Shown here in pieces: positions 55,101 through 63,384 of a stretch of 64,000 bases of DNA. Position numbers and translations under genes: made by a program. Source of the stretch: Palsa-504 sp963756575 (GTDB lineage Bacteria; Actinomycetota; Actinomycetes; Streptosporangiales; Streptosporangiaceae); NCBI GenBank assembly GCA_963756575.1, contig CAVWOM010000001.1:124001-188000 (forward strand), in the 5' to 3' direction. Under the pieces are notes generated by a model. That model worked only from the letters and a program-made list of their open reading frames with translations, made no database searches and had not been told where the DNA came from. The number at the start of each line of letters is the position of its first letter. The first letter of the stretch is position 1.

Positions 55101-55139
55101 CCGCCACGGGCGCCGCCCGGGGCTGGCATCATGTGGGCT

Positions 55140-56051
55140 ATGCCTTACGCCTACCTGGGTCCCGAGGGGACATTCTCCGAGGCGGCGCTGCGCGCCGTCG
55201 ACCCCGACGTCGAGCCGCTGGCCTGCCCGACCATCCAGGCCACCCTGGCCGCCGTGCGCGACGGGGCCGCGGAGCGGGCCGTGGTGCCGATCGAGAGCTC
55301 GGTCGAAGGCGTCGTCACCGCGACCCTGGATGGCCTGGCGGCCGCCAACGACCTGGTCATCATGGCGGAACTGCAGATCCCCATCGCGTTCGCGCTGCTG
55401 GCCCGGCCGGGGACCGTGCTCGGTGACATCAAGCGGGTCGGCGGCCACCCCCAGTCCATGCCGCAGTGCCGCGGCTGGCTGGCCGCCCACCTGCCGGACG
55501 CCGAATGGGTCCCGCTGGCCTCCAACGCCGAGGCGGCCCGCCAGGCCGCCGAAGGGACCGTGGACGGCGCGCTGGCCGGGGCCTTCGCCGCGGCCCGGTA
55601 CGGCCTGGAGGTCGTCGCGGCCGACGTCCACGACCGTTCCACCGCGGTCACCCGGTTCGTGGTGGTGTCGCCGCCCCGCCCGCTGCCCGCGCGGACCGGA
55701 GCGGACCGCACGTCGCTGGCCGCGTTCCTGATCGAGGACCACCCGGGCGCGCTGCTCGAGATCCTCACCGAGTTCGCCGTGCGCGGCATCAACCTGACCA
55801 CGATCCAGTCGCGGCCCACCGGCGACCGGCTCGGCCAGTACTACTTCTTCATCGACTGCGAGGGGCACGTCGACGACGCCCGGGTCGGCGAGGCGCTGAT
55901 GGGCCTGCGCCGGGTCTGCCGCGACGTGCGCTTCCTCGGCAGCTACGCCCGCTGCGAGGGTGGCGCCACCCAGGTCAGGCGGGGCACCTCGGACGCGGAA
56001 TTCGCCGAGGCCGCCGCCTGGCTGGGACGGCTGAGGTTCGGTCGGCCGTGA
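55140..56051 (+). CDS. pheA: Prephenate dehydratase
   Basis: 303 residues starting at ATG 55140 (MPYAYLGPEGTFSEAAL); ATG 55131 would add three residues. The catalytic domain covers 1-185, with VPIESSVEGVVTATLDGL and the catalytic Thr in TAVTRFVVVS. The ACT regulatory domain holds HPGALLEILTEFAVRGINLT and the ESRP-like loop (IQSRPTGDRLGQYYFFID) for phenylalanine feedback. It converts prephenate to phenylpyruvate in phenylalanine biosynthesis. It is monofunctional, with no chorismate mutase part. Confidence 0.95.
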   Translation: MPYAYLGPEGTFSEAALRAVDPDVEPLACPTIQATLAAVRDGAAERAVVPIESSVEGVVTATLDGLAAANDLVIMAELQIPIAFALLARPGTVLGDIKRVGGHPQSMPQCRGWLAAHLPDAEWVPLASNAEAARQAAEGTVDGALAGAFAAARYGLEVVAADVHDRSTAVTRFVVVSPPRPLPARTGADRTSLAAFLIEDHPGALLEILTEFAVRGINLTTIQSRPTGDRLGQYYFFIDCEGHVDDARVGEALMGLRRVCRDVRFLGSYARCEGGATQVRRGTSDAEFAEAAAWLGRLRFGRP

Positions 56052-56084
56052 GGTGAACCCAGGCCGTTCGGTATAAAAAGTTTT

Positions 56085-56636
56085 TTAGAGGTACGGGCCC
56101 GAGCCGGGGCGCTGCGGCTGCATTTCCTGCTGGTCCGGCGGGATCATCCCGGGCGGGAGCGCGCGGCGCATCTGCTCGAGCTGGGCCCGGGCCGCCATCT
56201 GCTGGGCGAACAGCGTGGTCTGGATGCCGTGGAACAGGCCCTCCAGCCAGCCCACCAGCTGGGCCTGGGCGATCCGCAGCTCGGACTCGCTCGGCACGTC
56301 CTCCTCGGCGAACGGCAGCGACAGCCGCTCGAGCTCGTCGACGAGCTCGGGCGCCAGGCCGTCCTCCAGCTCCTTGATGGAGCTCTGGTGGATCTCCTTG
56401 AGCCGGGCCCGGCTCTTCTCGTCCAGCGGCGCCGCCCGGACTTCCTCGAGCAGCTGCCTGATCATGTTGCCGATGCGCATGACCTTGGCCGGCTGCTCGA
56501 CCATCTCGGTGACCGAGCGCTCGCGGCTGGCGTCCTCTTCCTGCCCCTGCTCGGGGCTGCCCATCGTTATGCCCTCCGGGCCCACCACGAGGACCTGGGG
56601 GTGTTCTTGCGCTTGTGGGTTCATCCCGTCACTCAT
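56085..56636 (-). CDS. bpa: Bacterial proteasome activator Bpa/PafE
   Basis: 183 residues from ATG 56636. An acidic disordered head is followed by a four-helix core (MVEQPAKVMRIGNMIRQLLE to LEGLFHGIQTTLFAQQMAAR), matching DUF2587. The protein ends GSGPYL. Bpa forms a dodecameric ring that opens the 20S proteasome without ATP through a C-terminal GQYL motif; here the Gln position appears as Pro. Proteasome genes are not in the window. It is followed upstream on the same strand by the quinone oxidoreductase gene, with 56 bp between. Confidence 0.9.
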   Translation of the reverse strand: MSDGMNPQAQEHPQVLVVGPEGITMGSPEQGQEEDASRERSVTEMVEQPAKVMRIGNMIRQLLEEVRAAPLDEKSRARLKEIHQSSIKELEDGLAPELVDELERLSLPFAEEDVPSESELRIAQAQLVGWLEGLFHGIQTTLFAQQMAARAQLEQMRRALPPGMIPPDQQEMQPQRPGSGPYL

Positions 56637-56692
56637 TCCCCTAGTCTGTCCGATCCGCACCGGTGCCCGGGCCGGCCCCTTCAACGGCGGGG

Positions 56693-57673
56693 TCATTCCG
56701 TCACCAGCAAGATCTTGCCGATGTGCTCGCTGGCCGCCATGGCCCGGTGCGCCTGGGGCGCCTGGGTCATCGGCAGCTGCCGGTCGATGACCGCCTTGAC
56801 CTGGCCGGTGCCGATGAGCGGCCACACGCTGTCGCGGACGGCCGTCACCACCTTCGCCTTCTGCTCGGCGGGCCGCGAGCGCAGCGTGGTCGCGTGCACG
56901 CTGGCCCGTTTGCCCTGCAGCACGCCGAGGTCGAGCTCGGCCCGGCTGCCGCCCTGCCGGCCGATGATGACCAGCCGCCCGTCGGTGGCCAGCGCGGCCA
57001 GGTTACGGGCCAGGTAGCTGGCGCCCATGATGTCCAGGATCACGTCGGCGCCCGCGCCGCCGGTGGCGTCGAGCAGGGCCCCGGTGAAATCCTGCTCCCG
57101 GTAGTTGACGGTGATGTCGGCGCCGAGCTCGCGGCAGCGGGCCAGCTTCTGCTCCGAGCCCGCGGTGCACGCGACCCGGGCGCCGAAGGCCTTGCCCAGC
57201 TGGATCGCCATCGTGCCGATGCCGCTGCCGCCGCCGTGCACCAGCAGCGTCTCCCCGGCTTGGAGCCCGGCCAGCTGGAACACGTTGGCGTACACCGTGC
57301 ACGCGGTCTCCGGGAAGGCCGCGGCTGTGGTCAGGCTCACATCCGGAGGTAGCGGCAGGACCTGCCCCGCGGGCACGAGGACCTGCTCGGCGTAACCGCC
57401 GCCGGCCAGCAGCGCGCACACCTCGTCCCCCGGCCGCCAGTCGGTGACGCCGTCGCCGACGGCGCGGATCCGGCCCGAGCACTCCAGGCCGGGGTAGGCC
57501 GGCGCGCCCGGCGGCGGCGGGTACAGGCCCTGCCGCTGCATCAGGTCCGCCCGGTTGACGCCGCCGGCGGCGATGTCGATGACCACCTCGCCGGGACCGG
57601 GGACCGGGTCGGGCACCTCGAGCCACTGCAGAACTTCGGGTTCGCCGGGCTCGGTGATGACGACAGCGTGCAT
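56693..57673 (-). CDS. NAD(P)H:quinone oxidoreductase, PIG3/Qor family
   Basis: A 326-residue zinc-free medium-chain dehydrogenase. MHAVVITEPGEPEVLQWLEV opens the catalytic domain, with GGVNRADLMQRQGLYPPPPG (PIG3 signature) and the cofactor motif HGGGSGIGTMAIQLGK near residue 145. These enzymes reduce quinones with NADPH by one or two electrons. ATG 57673 has GGAG five bases upstream. It is divergent from the MinD-like gene; a short CATGT-ACG-ACATG dyad lies in the gap at 57693-57705. Confidence 0.93.
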   Translation of the reverse strand: MHAVVITEPGEPEVLQWLEVPDPVPGPGEVVIDIAAGGVNRADLMQRQGLYPPPPGAPAYPGLECSGRIRAVGDGVTDWRPGDEVCALLAGGGYAEQVLVPAGQVLPLPPDVSLTTAAAFPETACTVYANVFQLAGLQAGETLLVHGGGSGIGTMAIQLGKAFGARVACTAGSEQKLARCRELGADITVNYREQDFTGALLDATGGAGADVILDIMGASYLARNLAALATDGRLVIIGRQGGSRAELDLGVLQGKRASVHATTLRSRPAEQKAKVVTAVRDSVWPLIGTGQVKAVIDRQLPMTQAPQAHRAMAASEHIGKILLVTE

Positions 57674-57820
57674 TCGGTCTCCTTATGTTCGGCATGTACG
57701 ACATGTCGGCGGCTTCGTGCGGTGGCTCGTGCTAGCCAAGAGGCGAAAAATGGCAACTGAGAGCAACCACTCCAGTGCGCTGGGTATCGAAAACGAGTTA
57801 TTTGGCTTACGCTCAAAGGG

Positions 57821-60049
57821 ATGAACGAACCCGGCCCGCATGCACCGCACCATGAGGTCCCAGAGAGACGACCCGAGCCGATGAACAACGATACGCCGCA
57901 GGTCTTCGGCGAAGATACGCGTGGCTTTCCGCAATCGCCCGCCGACGAAGAGGACGCCGAGGACTTCCCGGCCTTCCGCGGCTGGACCGGCTGGGGCGAC
58001 CGGGTGGAGCCGGTGGCGCCCGTGCCGGAGCCGCCCTTCTCTGGCTACGAGCCCCAGTCCTACGAGCCACAGTCCTACGAGGCGCCGTCGTATGAGCCGC
58101 AGTCTTACGAGGCGCCGTCGTATGAGCCGCAGTCTTACGAGGCGCCGTCGTATGAGCCGCAGTCTTACGAGGTCCAGTCCTACGCGTCCCAGCGGTACGA
58201 GCCGCAGTCCTCTCAGCCGGAGTCCTACGAGCTGGAGTATCCCCGCGAGCCCGGATACCCGCGTCATCCCGGTCCGGGACAGCCGGGCTATCCGGCGAGC
58301 CCCGGCTACGCGCCGGATTCGGGGTACGAACGCGGCCTGACGTACGCGCCCGGCATGCGTTACGAGCCAGGCGTGAGCTACGCGCCGGACTACGCCTACC
58401 CCCGTGAGCTGGGCTTCGCCGAGGATCCGGGCTACTTCGCGGAGGATCCGGGCTCCGGGGAAGGCCTGGTTCCCGGGGCGGCGCCGGTGCCGCCGATGGA
58501 ACGGCTGCCGGACCTCGACGAGCCGTTCGACATCCCGGCCTTGACGTCCGGGCCGTCCGCGGCGTCCTGGCCATCCCCGCCCGGCCAGCCGGAAGAGCCA
58601 GACCTGGCCGCGGAGTCAGACCTGGCTGAGGAGCCGAAGGTGCCGTCCGTTCCGGTTCCGGTTCCGGTCTCGGCGCCGGTGGCGGTCGTGCCGGAGGAAG
58701 CGACCCAGTCCTGGGACGCGGCCCAGTCGTGGGATGAGAGCCAGACGCGGGCCGCCGAGCCGTCGTGGGATGACGGCCAGACGCGGGCCGACCAGCCGTC
58801 CTGGGGCGAGGGTCAGACGCGGGTCGATGACCAGGCGGCGGACGAGGGCCAGTCGTGGCAGGAACTCCCGTCGTGGCTCGAGGGCGGCGCGCGGCAAGAA
58901 GGCGGACCGTGGCACGAGGCCTCGCCGTGGCAGGAAGACGAGGCGCCGCCGCTGCCGATGCGGGTTCCGCCCGGCGGCCCGGACGGCAACCGCGCGTTCG
59001 GTGAGCCCCGGGACGTGCGGCCGCTCGCTCCGGAAATGCTGCCGCCCGCCCGGCCGCTGCTGCCGCCTGCCCCCGACCTGGAGCCCGCGCGGGAGACGTC
59101 CGACAGCCTGACCAGCGAATCACTGCTGCACGGCAAGCGGGCGGCCCCCGGCTCGGGGTGGCGTCGGAGCGTGTACCGGGCCACCGGCGGGCTGCTGCGG
59201 TTCGGCGAGTCGGCCGCCGAGATGCGCCGCCGGGACCTCATCAACCGGGTCCGGACGCCGGTCGCGGGCGGTCATCACCGCGTCGCGGTGCTCAGCCTCA
59301 AGGGCGGGGTGGGCAAGACGACGACCGCGGTGGGGCTGGGTGCCACGCTCGCCACCCTGCGCGGCGACCGGGTGATCGCCGTCGACGCCAACCCCGATCG
59401 CGGCACGCTGTCGGACAAGGTGCGGCTGGAGACGGCCGCGACCATAAGAGACCTTTTGAACGAACGAGGCCAGGTCAGCCGCTACGCCGACGTGCGTGCC
59501 TTTACGTCGCAGGCGCCCAGCCGGCTGGAAGTGCTCGCGTCTGACCGCGACCCGGCGGTGTCGGTGGCGTTCGGCGCGGAGGACTACAGCGACGTGGCGC
59601 AGATGCTCGAGCACTTCTACTCGATCTGCATCACCGACTGCGGCACCGGCCTGCTGCACTCGGCCATGGCCGGCGTCCTGGCCCTGGCCGACCAGATCAT
59701 CCTGGTCAGCTCCCCGTCGGTGGACGGGGCCCGGAGCGCCAGCGCCACCTTGGACTGGCTGGAGGCGCACGGCTGCGGTGACCTGGTGCGGAGCGGGGTG
59801 GTGGTGCTGTCGGCGATCCGGCCGAAGACCAAGAGCACCGTCGATCTCGACCGGCTCGAGCACCACTTCGCCGCCCGCTGCCGGGCCGTGGCGCGCATCC
59901 CCTACGACCCGCACCTGGAGGAGGGCGCGGAGATCGAACTCGAGCTGCTCGGCAGCGACACGGCCGAGGCCTACCTGGCGCTGGCCGCCGTGGTCGGAGA
60001 CGGGCTGGCCTCGTCGCGGCGGATGACGTCCCGCCCGGCATTACCGTAG
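57821..60049 (+). CDS. MinD/ParA-like ATPase with a long repetitive N-terminal region
   Basis: 742 residues (ATG 57881 would give 722). Residues 1-460 are disordered and acidic. They include Tyr/Glu/Pro/Gln/Ser repeats (YEPQSYEAPS), then Tyr/Pro/Gly stretches, then Gln/Trp motifs such as QSWDESQTRA and LPSWLEGG. Residues 485-735 form the ATPase, with deviant Walker A LKGGVGKTTT and ITDCGTG. The design, a Pro-rich head fused to a MinD-type domain, is that of EspI and related proteins of type VII secretion regions, but no ESX genes are seen here. It could position envelope or secretion machinery. A tRNA-Ser gene follows after 14 bp. Confidence 0.85.
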   Translation: MNEPGPHAPHHEVPERRPEPMNNDTPQVFGEDTRGFPQSPADEEDAEDFPAFRGWTGWGDRVEPVAPVPEPPFSGYEPQSYEPQSYEAPSYEPQSYEAPSYEPQSYEAPSYEPQSYEVQSYASQRYEPQSSQPESYELEYPREPGYPRHPGPGQPGYPASPGYAPDSGYERGLTYAPGMRYEPGVSYAPDYAYPRELGFAEDPGYFAEDPGSGEGLVPGAAPVPPMERLPDLDEPFDIPALTSGPSAASWPSPPGQPEEPDLAAESDLAEEPKVPSVPVPVPVSAPVAVVPEEATQSWDAAQSWDESQTRAAEPSWDDGQTRADQPSWGEGQTRVDDQAADEGQSWQELPSWLEGGARQEGGPWHEASPWQEDEAPPLPMRVPPGGPDGNRAFGEPRDVRPLAPEMLPPARPLLPPAPDLEPARETSDSLTSESLLHGKRAAPGSGWRRSVYRATGGLLRFGESAAEMRRRDLINRVRTPVAGGHHRVAVLSLKGGVGKTTTAVGLGATLATLRGDRVIAVDANPDRGTLSDKVRLETAATIRDLLNERGQVSRYADVRAFTSQAPSRLEVLASDRDPAVSVAFGAEDYSDVAQMLEHFYSICITDCGTGLLHSAMAGVLALADQIILVSSPSVDGARSASATLDWLEAHGCGDLVRSGVVVLSAIRPKTKSTVDLDRLEHHFAARCRAVARIPYDPHLEEGAEIELELLGSDTAEAYLALAAVVGDGLASSRRMTSRPALP
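58081..58170 (+). repeat. Three identical 30-bp units in the MinD-like gene
   Basis: Three tandem copies without a single difference encode the decapeptide APSYEPQSYE. Diverged copies flank them on both sides. Perfect identity points to very recent expansion, so the copy number probably varies between strains. Confidence 0.92.
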
Positions 60050-60063
60050 GCTTGGTTCGCCAA

Positions 60064-60150
60064 GGAGGGCTCGCCTAGTGGCCGATGGCGATGGTCTTGA
60101 AAACCATTGTGGCGGCAACGTCACCGTGGGTTCGAATCCCACGCCCTCCG
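60064..60150 (+). tRNA. tRNA-Ser (TGA)
   Basis: An 87-nt gene. The acceptor stem GGAGGGC pairs with GCCCTCC, the anticodon stem ATGGT/ACCAT encloses loop CTTGAAA with anticodon TGA at 60098-60100, a long variable arm follows, and the T arm is GTGGG-TTCGAAT-CCCAC. The discriminator base is G, as expected for Ser. CCA is not encoded. Confidence 0.95.
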
Positions 60151-60179
60151 CGTTTCTGACCAGGTAAGACGTCTGGAAT

Positions 60180-60213
60180 CTTCCCGGTGCGGCGGCCGTG
60201 CCGCACCGGGAAG
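60180..60213 (+). terminator. Hairpin terminator after tRNA-Ser
   Basis: A perfect 14-bp inverted repeat, CTTCCCGGTGCGGC and GCCGCACCGGGAAG with a 6-base loop, 30 bp past the tRNA gene. Typical GC-rich actinomycete terminator without a T-run. Confidence 0.82.
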
Positions 60214-60276
60214 GACACAGATCGGACACACCTGGTCAGCACGTAAATCCCGGCACCCCCCCGCCAGCTCACTTAG

Positions 60277-60444
60277 TGGTTCGCCGGCCCGGACTGGACC
60301 GCCATCCACGCCGAGACCCTCCAGCTCGGGGCCGATCCCGCGTACAGCCACCTCGACGCGTCGCTGGGCGTGGCCATGGCCGGGAAGGCGGCCAGTGCCA
60401 AGACCGGGCAGGCGGTCGACCGGGCCTGCACGGCGGGCGACTAA
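60277..60444 (+). pseudogene. Possible gene remnant, 55 codons without a start
   Basis: An open frame that begins right after a stop codon (TAG at 60274) and reads WFAGPDWTAIHAETLQLGAD, then AYSHLDASLGVAMAGKA, to a TAA at 60442. It reads like the C-terminal piece of a real protein (normal residue mix, helical pattern), but has no start codon before its internal Met. I do not recognise the family. Its place behind a tRNA gene would suit the scar of an excised element, but no attachment repeat is visible. Confidence 0.35.
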
Positions 60445-60495
60445 GGGCGGGCACTGACCGCCGGGGCCTGACCTCAGGCGGGTAGTCTCGGCGGC

Positions 60496-61540
60496 ATGGA
60501 ACTGCCTCCCTTCACCGTGGCCGAGGTCGTGACCCGGTGGCAGTTCGCGCCGGTGATCACCGGCTTCGCTGTCGTGGCGGCAGGCCTGTACCTCTGGGGC
60601 GTGCTGCGGGTGCGGCGGCGTCATCCGGCGCGGCCGTGGCCGGCCTTCAGGACCGGGCTGTTCTTCGGCGGCCTGGCCGTCATCGTGATCGCCACCCAGA
60701 GCGGCATCGGCCGCTACGACGACGTGCTGTTCTATGACCACATGGTGCAGCACCTGCTGCTCCTCATGGTCGCGCCGCCGCTGCTGGTGGTCGGGCAGCC
60801 GGCCACGCTGCTGCTGCACGCCAGCCGGAACCCGCTGCACACCTGGTCCAAGAAGGTGCTGCGGTCCCGGGCCCTGGCCGCGATCACCTGGCCGCCGTTC
60901 GGGGTCGCGCTCTACGTCGGGGTCATCGTCGGCACGCACCTCACCGGGTTCATGAACCTGGTGGAGACCAACAGCGCCGTGCACGACGGCGAGCACGCGC
61001 TCTACCTGATCTCCGGCTACCTGTACTTCCTGCCGCTGATCGGCCGGGAGCCGATCAGGTGGAAGGTTTCCTACCCGTCCCGGATCTTCATGCTGTTCAT
61101 CGCCATGCCGGTGGACGCGTTCACCGGGCTGGTCCTCGGCTCGGAAGGCGGGAACCCGTTCCCCGGGCTGGCCGACCGATCGCCCGGGCTGGGCGCCGTC
61201 GCCCCTCACCGATGTCCACATCGGCGGCGCGGTGATGTGGGTAGGCGGGGCGGGCATCATGTTCGGCCTGGTGATGGCGGTGTTCTTCGCCTGGAGCCGG
61301 GAAAAGCACGCCGATGGCGGCCTCGGCTGGCTCGAGGTGGCCCGCCGTTCGAACTTCGCCACCCTGACCAGCTCGCACGGCACCAGCTCACACGGCGGCT
61401 CGCACGGCGATGAGACCGAAAATTCCGCCGAACGGGTGCCGGCCAGCCGGTCTCGTACGGCGGATTCCGTCGATGACGACGAACACCTGGCCGCGTACAA
61501 CGCCTTCCTGGCGCGGATCAACAAGCCGCAGGACCGCTGA
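60496..61540 (+). pseudogene. ctaG: Cytochrome c oxidase assembly protein CtaG, frameshifted near 61168
   Basis: The first part, 60496 to about 61168, encodes membrane helices with YDHMVQHLLLLMVAPPLLVV and MPVDAFTGLVLGSEGGNPFP, typical of caa3_CtaG. In that frame the protein then turns into an Arg-rich nonsense tail. The expected continuation is intact in the next frame: WPTDRPGWAPSPLTDVHIGG, AVMWVGGAGIMFGLVMAVFF, ending DDDEHLAAYNAFLARIN at 61540. One extra base around CCCGGGC at 61165-61168 explains both halves. The joined protein would be about 347 residues. This may be a real mutation or a sequencing error in a GC-rich run. CtaG delivers copper to cytochrome oxidase. Confidence 0.85.
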
Positions 61541-61647
61541 CGCCTTTTGCCCCGGCGCGCGGCACTTTGACCCCGCGTGCGACACGCCGGTAGGGCTTTC
61601 TAAGCAAATCTAGGGTCTGGGCTAGACCGGGCCATAGAGTCCGATCT

Positions 61648-62832
61648 ATGGATCCGGTGCGTAATCCCTATGCCCCCGGTGCGGGGCAGCGTCCGCCCGA
61701 GCTCACCGGGCGCGACCGGGAAATCAGCCAGTTCGAGGTGGTGCTCGAGCGGATCGCCCGGGGGCGGCCGGAACGGAGCATGGTGCTGACCGGGCTGCGC
61801 GGGGTCGGCAAGACGGTACTGCTGAACACGTTCCGGTCGATGGCCCTGCAGCGGCTGTGGGGCACCGGCAAGATCGAGGCCCGGCCGGACCAGTCGATCA
61901 GGCGGCCGGTCGCGGGCGCGCTGCACATGGCCGTGCGCGAGCTCGCGCCCCGGCACCGCGCCCCGGACCGGGTGGAGTACTTCCTCGGCGTGCTCAAGGC
62001 CTTCGCCCAGCGCGACCCCAAGCTGCCCAAGGGGACCTCGGTCACGGTCACGCTGGGCATCGACGCCCCGGCCCAGCGCGGCCGGGCCGATTCCGGTGAC
62101 CTAGAGGTGGACCTGACCGAGCTGTTCGCCGAGGCCGCTTCGGTGGCCGGTGACCTCGGTGTCGGGATCGCGCTGTTCGTCGACGAGATGCAGGACATTC
62201 CCACGCCGGACGTGTCCGCCCTGTGCGCCGCCTGCCACGAACTGTCGCAGACCGGCGGCCCGCTGATCGTGGTCGGCGCGGGCCTGCCGCACCTGCCGGC
62301 CGTGCTGTCGGCGAGCAAGAGCTACTCCGAGCGCCTGTTCAGGTACGCGCGGATCGACCGGCTGGACCGGGAAGCGGCCGATCTGGCGCTGCTGGCCCCG
62401 GCCGAGCGGGAAGGCGTCACGTTCACCGACGACGCCCTGGACGCGCTGTACGCCGCCGCCGACGGCTATCCCTACTTCGTCCAGGCCTACGGCAAGGTGA
62501 CCTGGGACGTGGCGGCGGCCAGCCCGGTGACGGGCGCCGACGTCCGCGTGGCCGCGCCTGAGGCCGAGGGCGAGCTGGCCGTCGGGTTCTTCGGCAGCCG
62601 GTACGAGCGGGCCACGCTGGCCGAGCGGCAGTACATGCGGGCGATGGCCGCGACCGGGGACGACCCGGTGCTCACCTCGGTGGTCGCCGACGAGCTCGGG
62701 CGCAAGCCGTCCAGCCTGTCGCCGGCCCGGGACGGCCTGATCAAGAAGGGCCTCATCTACAGCTCCGAACGCGGCCTGATCGCGTTCACCGTCCCCCACT
62801 TCGGCAAGTTCCTCCGCTCCCAGCCCGTCTAA
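61648..62832 (+). CDS. AAA ATPase with winged-helix C-terminus, ORC/Cdc6-like fold
   Basis: A 394-residue P-loop ATPase. Residues 20-60 read LTGRDREISQFEVVLERIAR and VLTGLRGVGKTVLLN (Walker A); Walker B is ALFVDEMQDI near residue 180. A sensor region GGPLIVVGAGLPHLP and a C-terminal winged-helix (AERQYMRAMAATGDDPVLTS) follow. Such proteins are common in streptomycetes; the function is not established. The last codons (KFLRSQPV) lie in the first unit of a DNA repeat that continues past the stop. Confidence 0.85.
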   Translation: MDPVRNPYAPGAGQRPPELTGRDREISQFEVVLERIARGRPERSMVLTGLRGVGKTVLLNTFRSMALQRLWGTGKIEARPDQSIRRPVAGALHMAVRELAPRHRAPDRVEYFLGVLKAFAQRDPKLPKGTSVTVTLGIDAPAQRGRADSGDLEVDLTELFAEAASVAGDLGVGIALFVDEMQDIPTPDVSALCAACHELSQTGGPLIVVGAGLPHLPAVLSASKSYSERLFRYARIDRLDREAADLALLAPAEREGVTFTDDALDALYAAADGYPYFVQAYGKVTWDVAAASPVTGADVRVAAPEAEGELAVGFFGSRYERATLAERQYMRAMAATGDDPVLTSVVADELGRKPSSLSPARDGLIKKGLIYSSERGLIAFTVPHFGKFLRSQPV

Positions 62833-62928
62833 GTTCCTGCGCTCCCAGCCCGTCTGGTTCCTCCGCTACCCGTCCAGGTTCCTGCGCTCCCAGCCGCCGT
62901 CCAGGTTCCTGCGCTCCCAGCCCGTCTA
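62808..62928. repeat. Five tandem copies of the 3' end of the preceding gene
   Basis: Units of 21-27 bp with consensus GTTCCTGCGCTCCCAGCCC plus GTCTAG or GTCCAG. The first unit encodes the final codons and stop of the ATPase gene; four more follow outside it, each slightly changed. Replication slippage at the gene end explains it. Confidence 0.9.
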
Positions 62929-63384
62929 GCGCTGTCTCACGGCTCCTTGACTGGCTGAGCCCTGCCACCTGCCACCTGCCCGTGACAGTCACACCTGCCC
63001 GCAGCATCCCACCTGTCACTGAGCTCCCATTCGCTACGCGCAACAGGGGTCGGCGTTCATGATCATGAAGACTTCTGTACCCGAAACGGGTATAAAAGCC
63101 TTCATGATCATGAAATTTACTATCTATGTTCGAGCTTTTTGGCTGCGTGTCTGCGTGCCACAAGTGGCTGTTGTGGCGGGCGTGGAGTGTCGTAGGAGCT
63201 TGGCTACTTATGTGGCGCCGGGCTGCTGCTGTCTGCGGGTACGAGGCTGGCTCCGCGACTGCTGAAGCGGGGCCTGTGCGACTGCTGGCGCTGGGCCTGC
63301 GCGACCGCCGAGGCGGGGCCTGTGTGACGGCCCGAACTAGTTCTATACGAATATCGGGGTGTCTAGCGCAAGTTCTAGAGTTCC
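62929..63384. other. Gene-free stretch carrying a large palindrome
   Basis: About 450 bp. Apart from the 59-bp hairpin at 63056-63114 I see no gene. The second half (63120-63330) has degenerate GC-rich repeats of the type GGGCCTGTGCGACTGC. Short plus-strand ORFs at 63059 and 63126 have no recognisable content. Confidence 0.5.
63056..63114. repeat. Nested perfect palindrome (CATGAA...TTCATG family), copy 3
   Basis: Arms TTCATGATCATGAAG and CTTCATGATCATGAA are perfectly complementary over 15 bp. Concentric with them is an inner hairpin TACCCG-AAA-CGGGTA, and the bases between also pair except for two. The whole forms one 28-bp stem with a 3-base loop. Each arm is itself a 14-bp palindrome, TTCATGATCATGAA. 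It is much AT-richer than the surroundings. Confidence 0.85.

Noticed and set aside
57813..59123. Minus-strand ORF of 436 codons, Arg/Pro/Ala-rich
   Set aside because: Antisense to the repetitive head of the MinD-like protein; it consists of low-complexity Arg/Pro/Ala/Thr runs.
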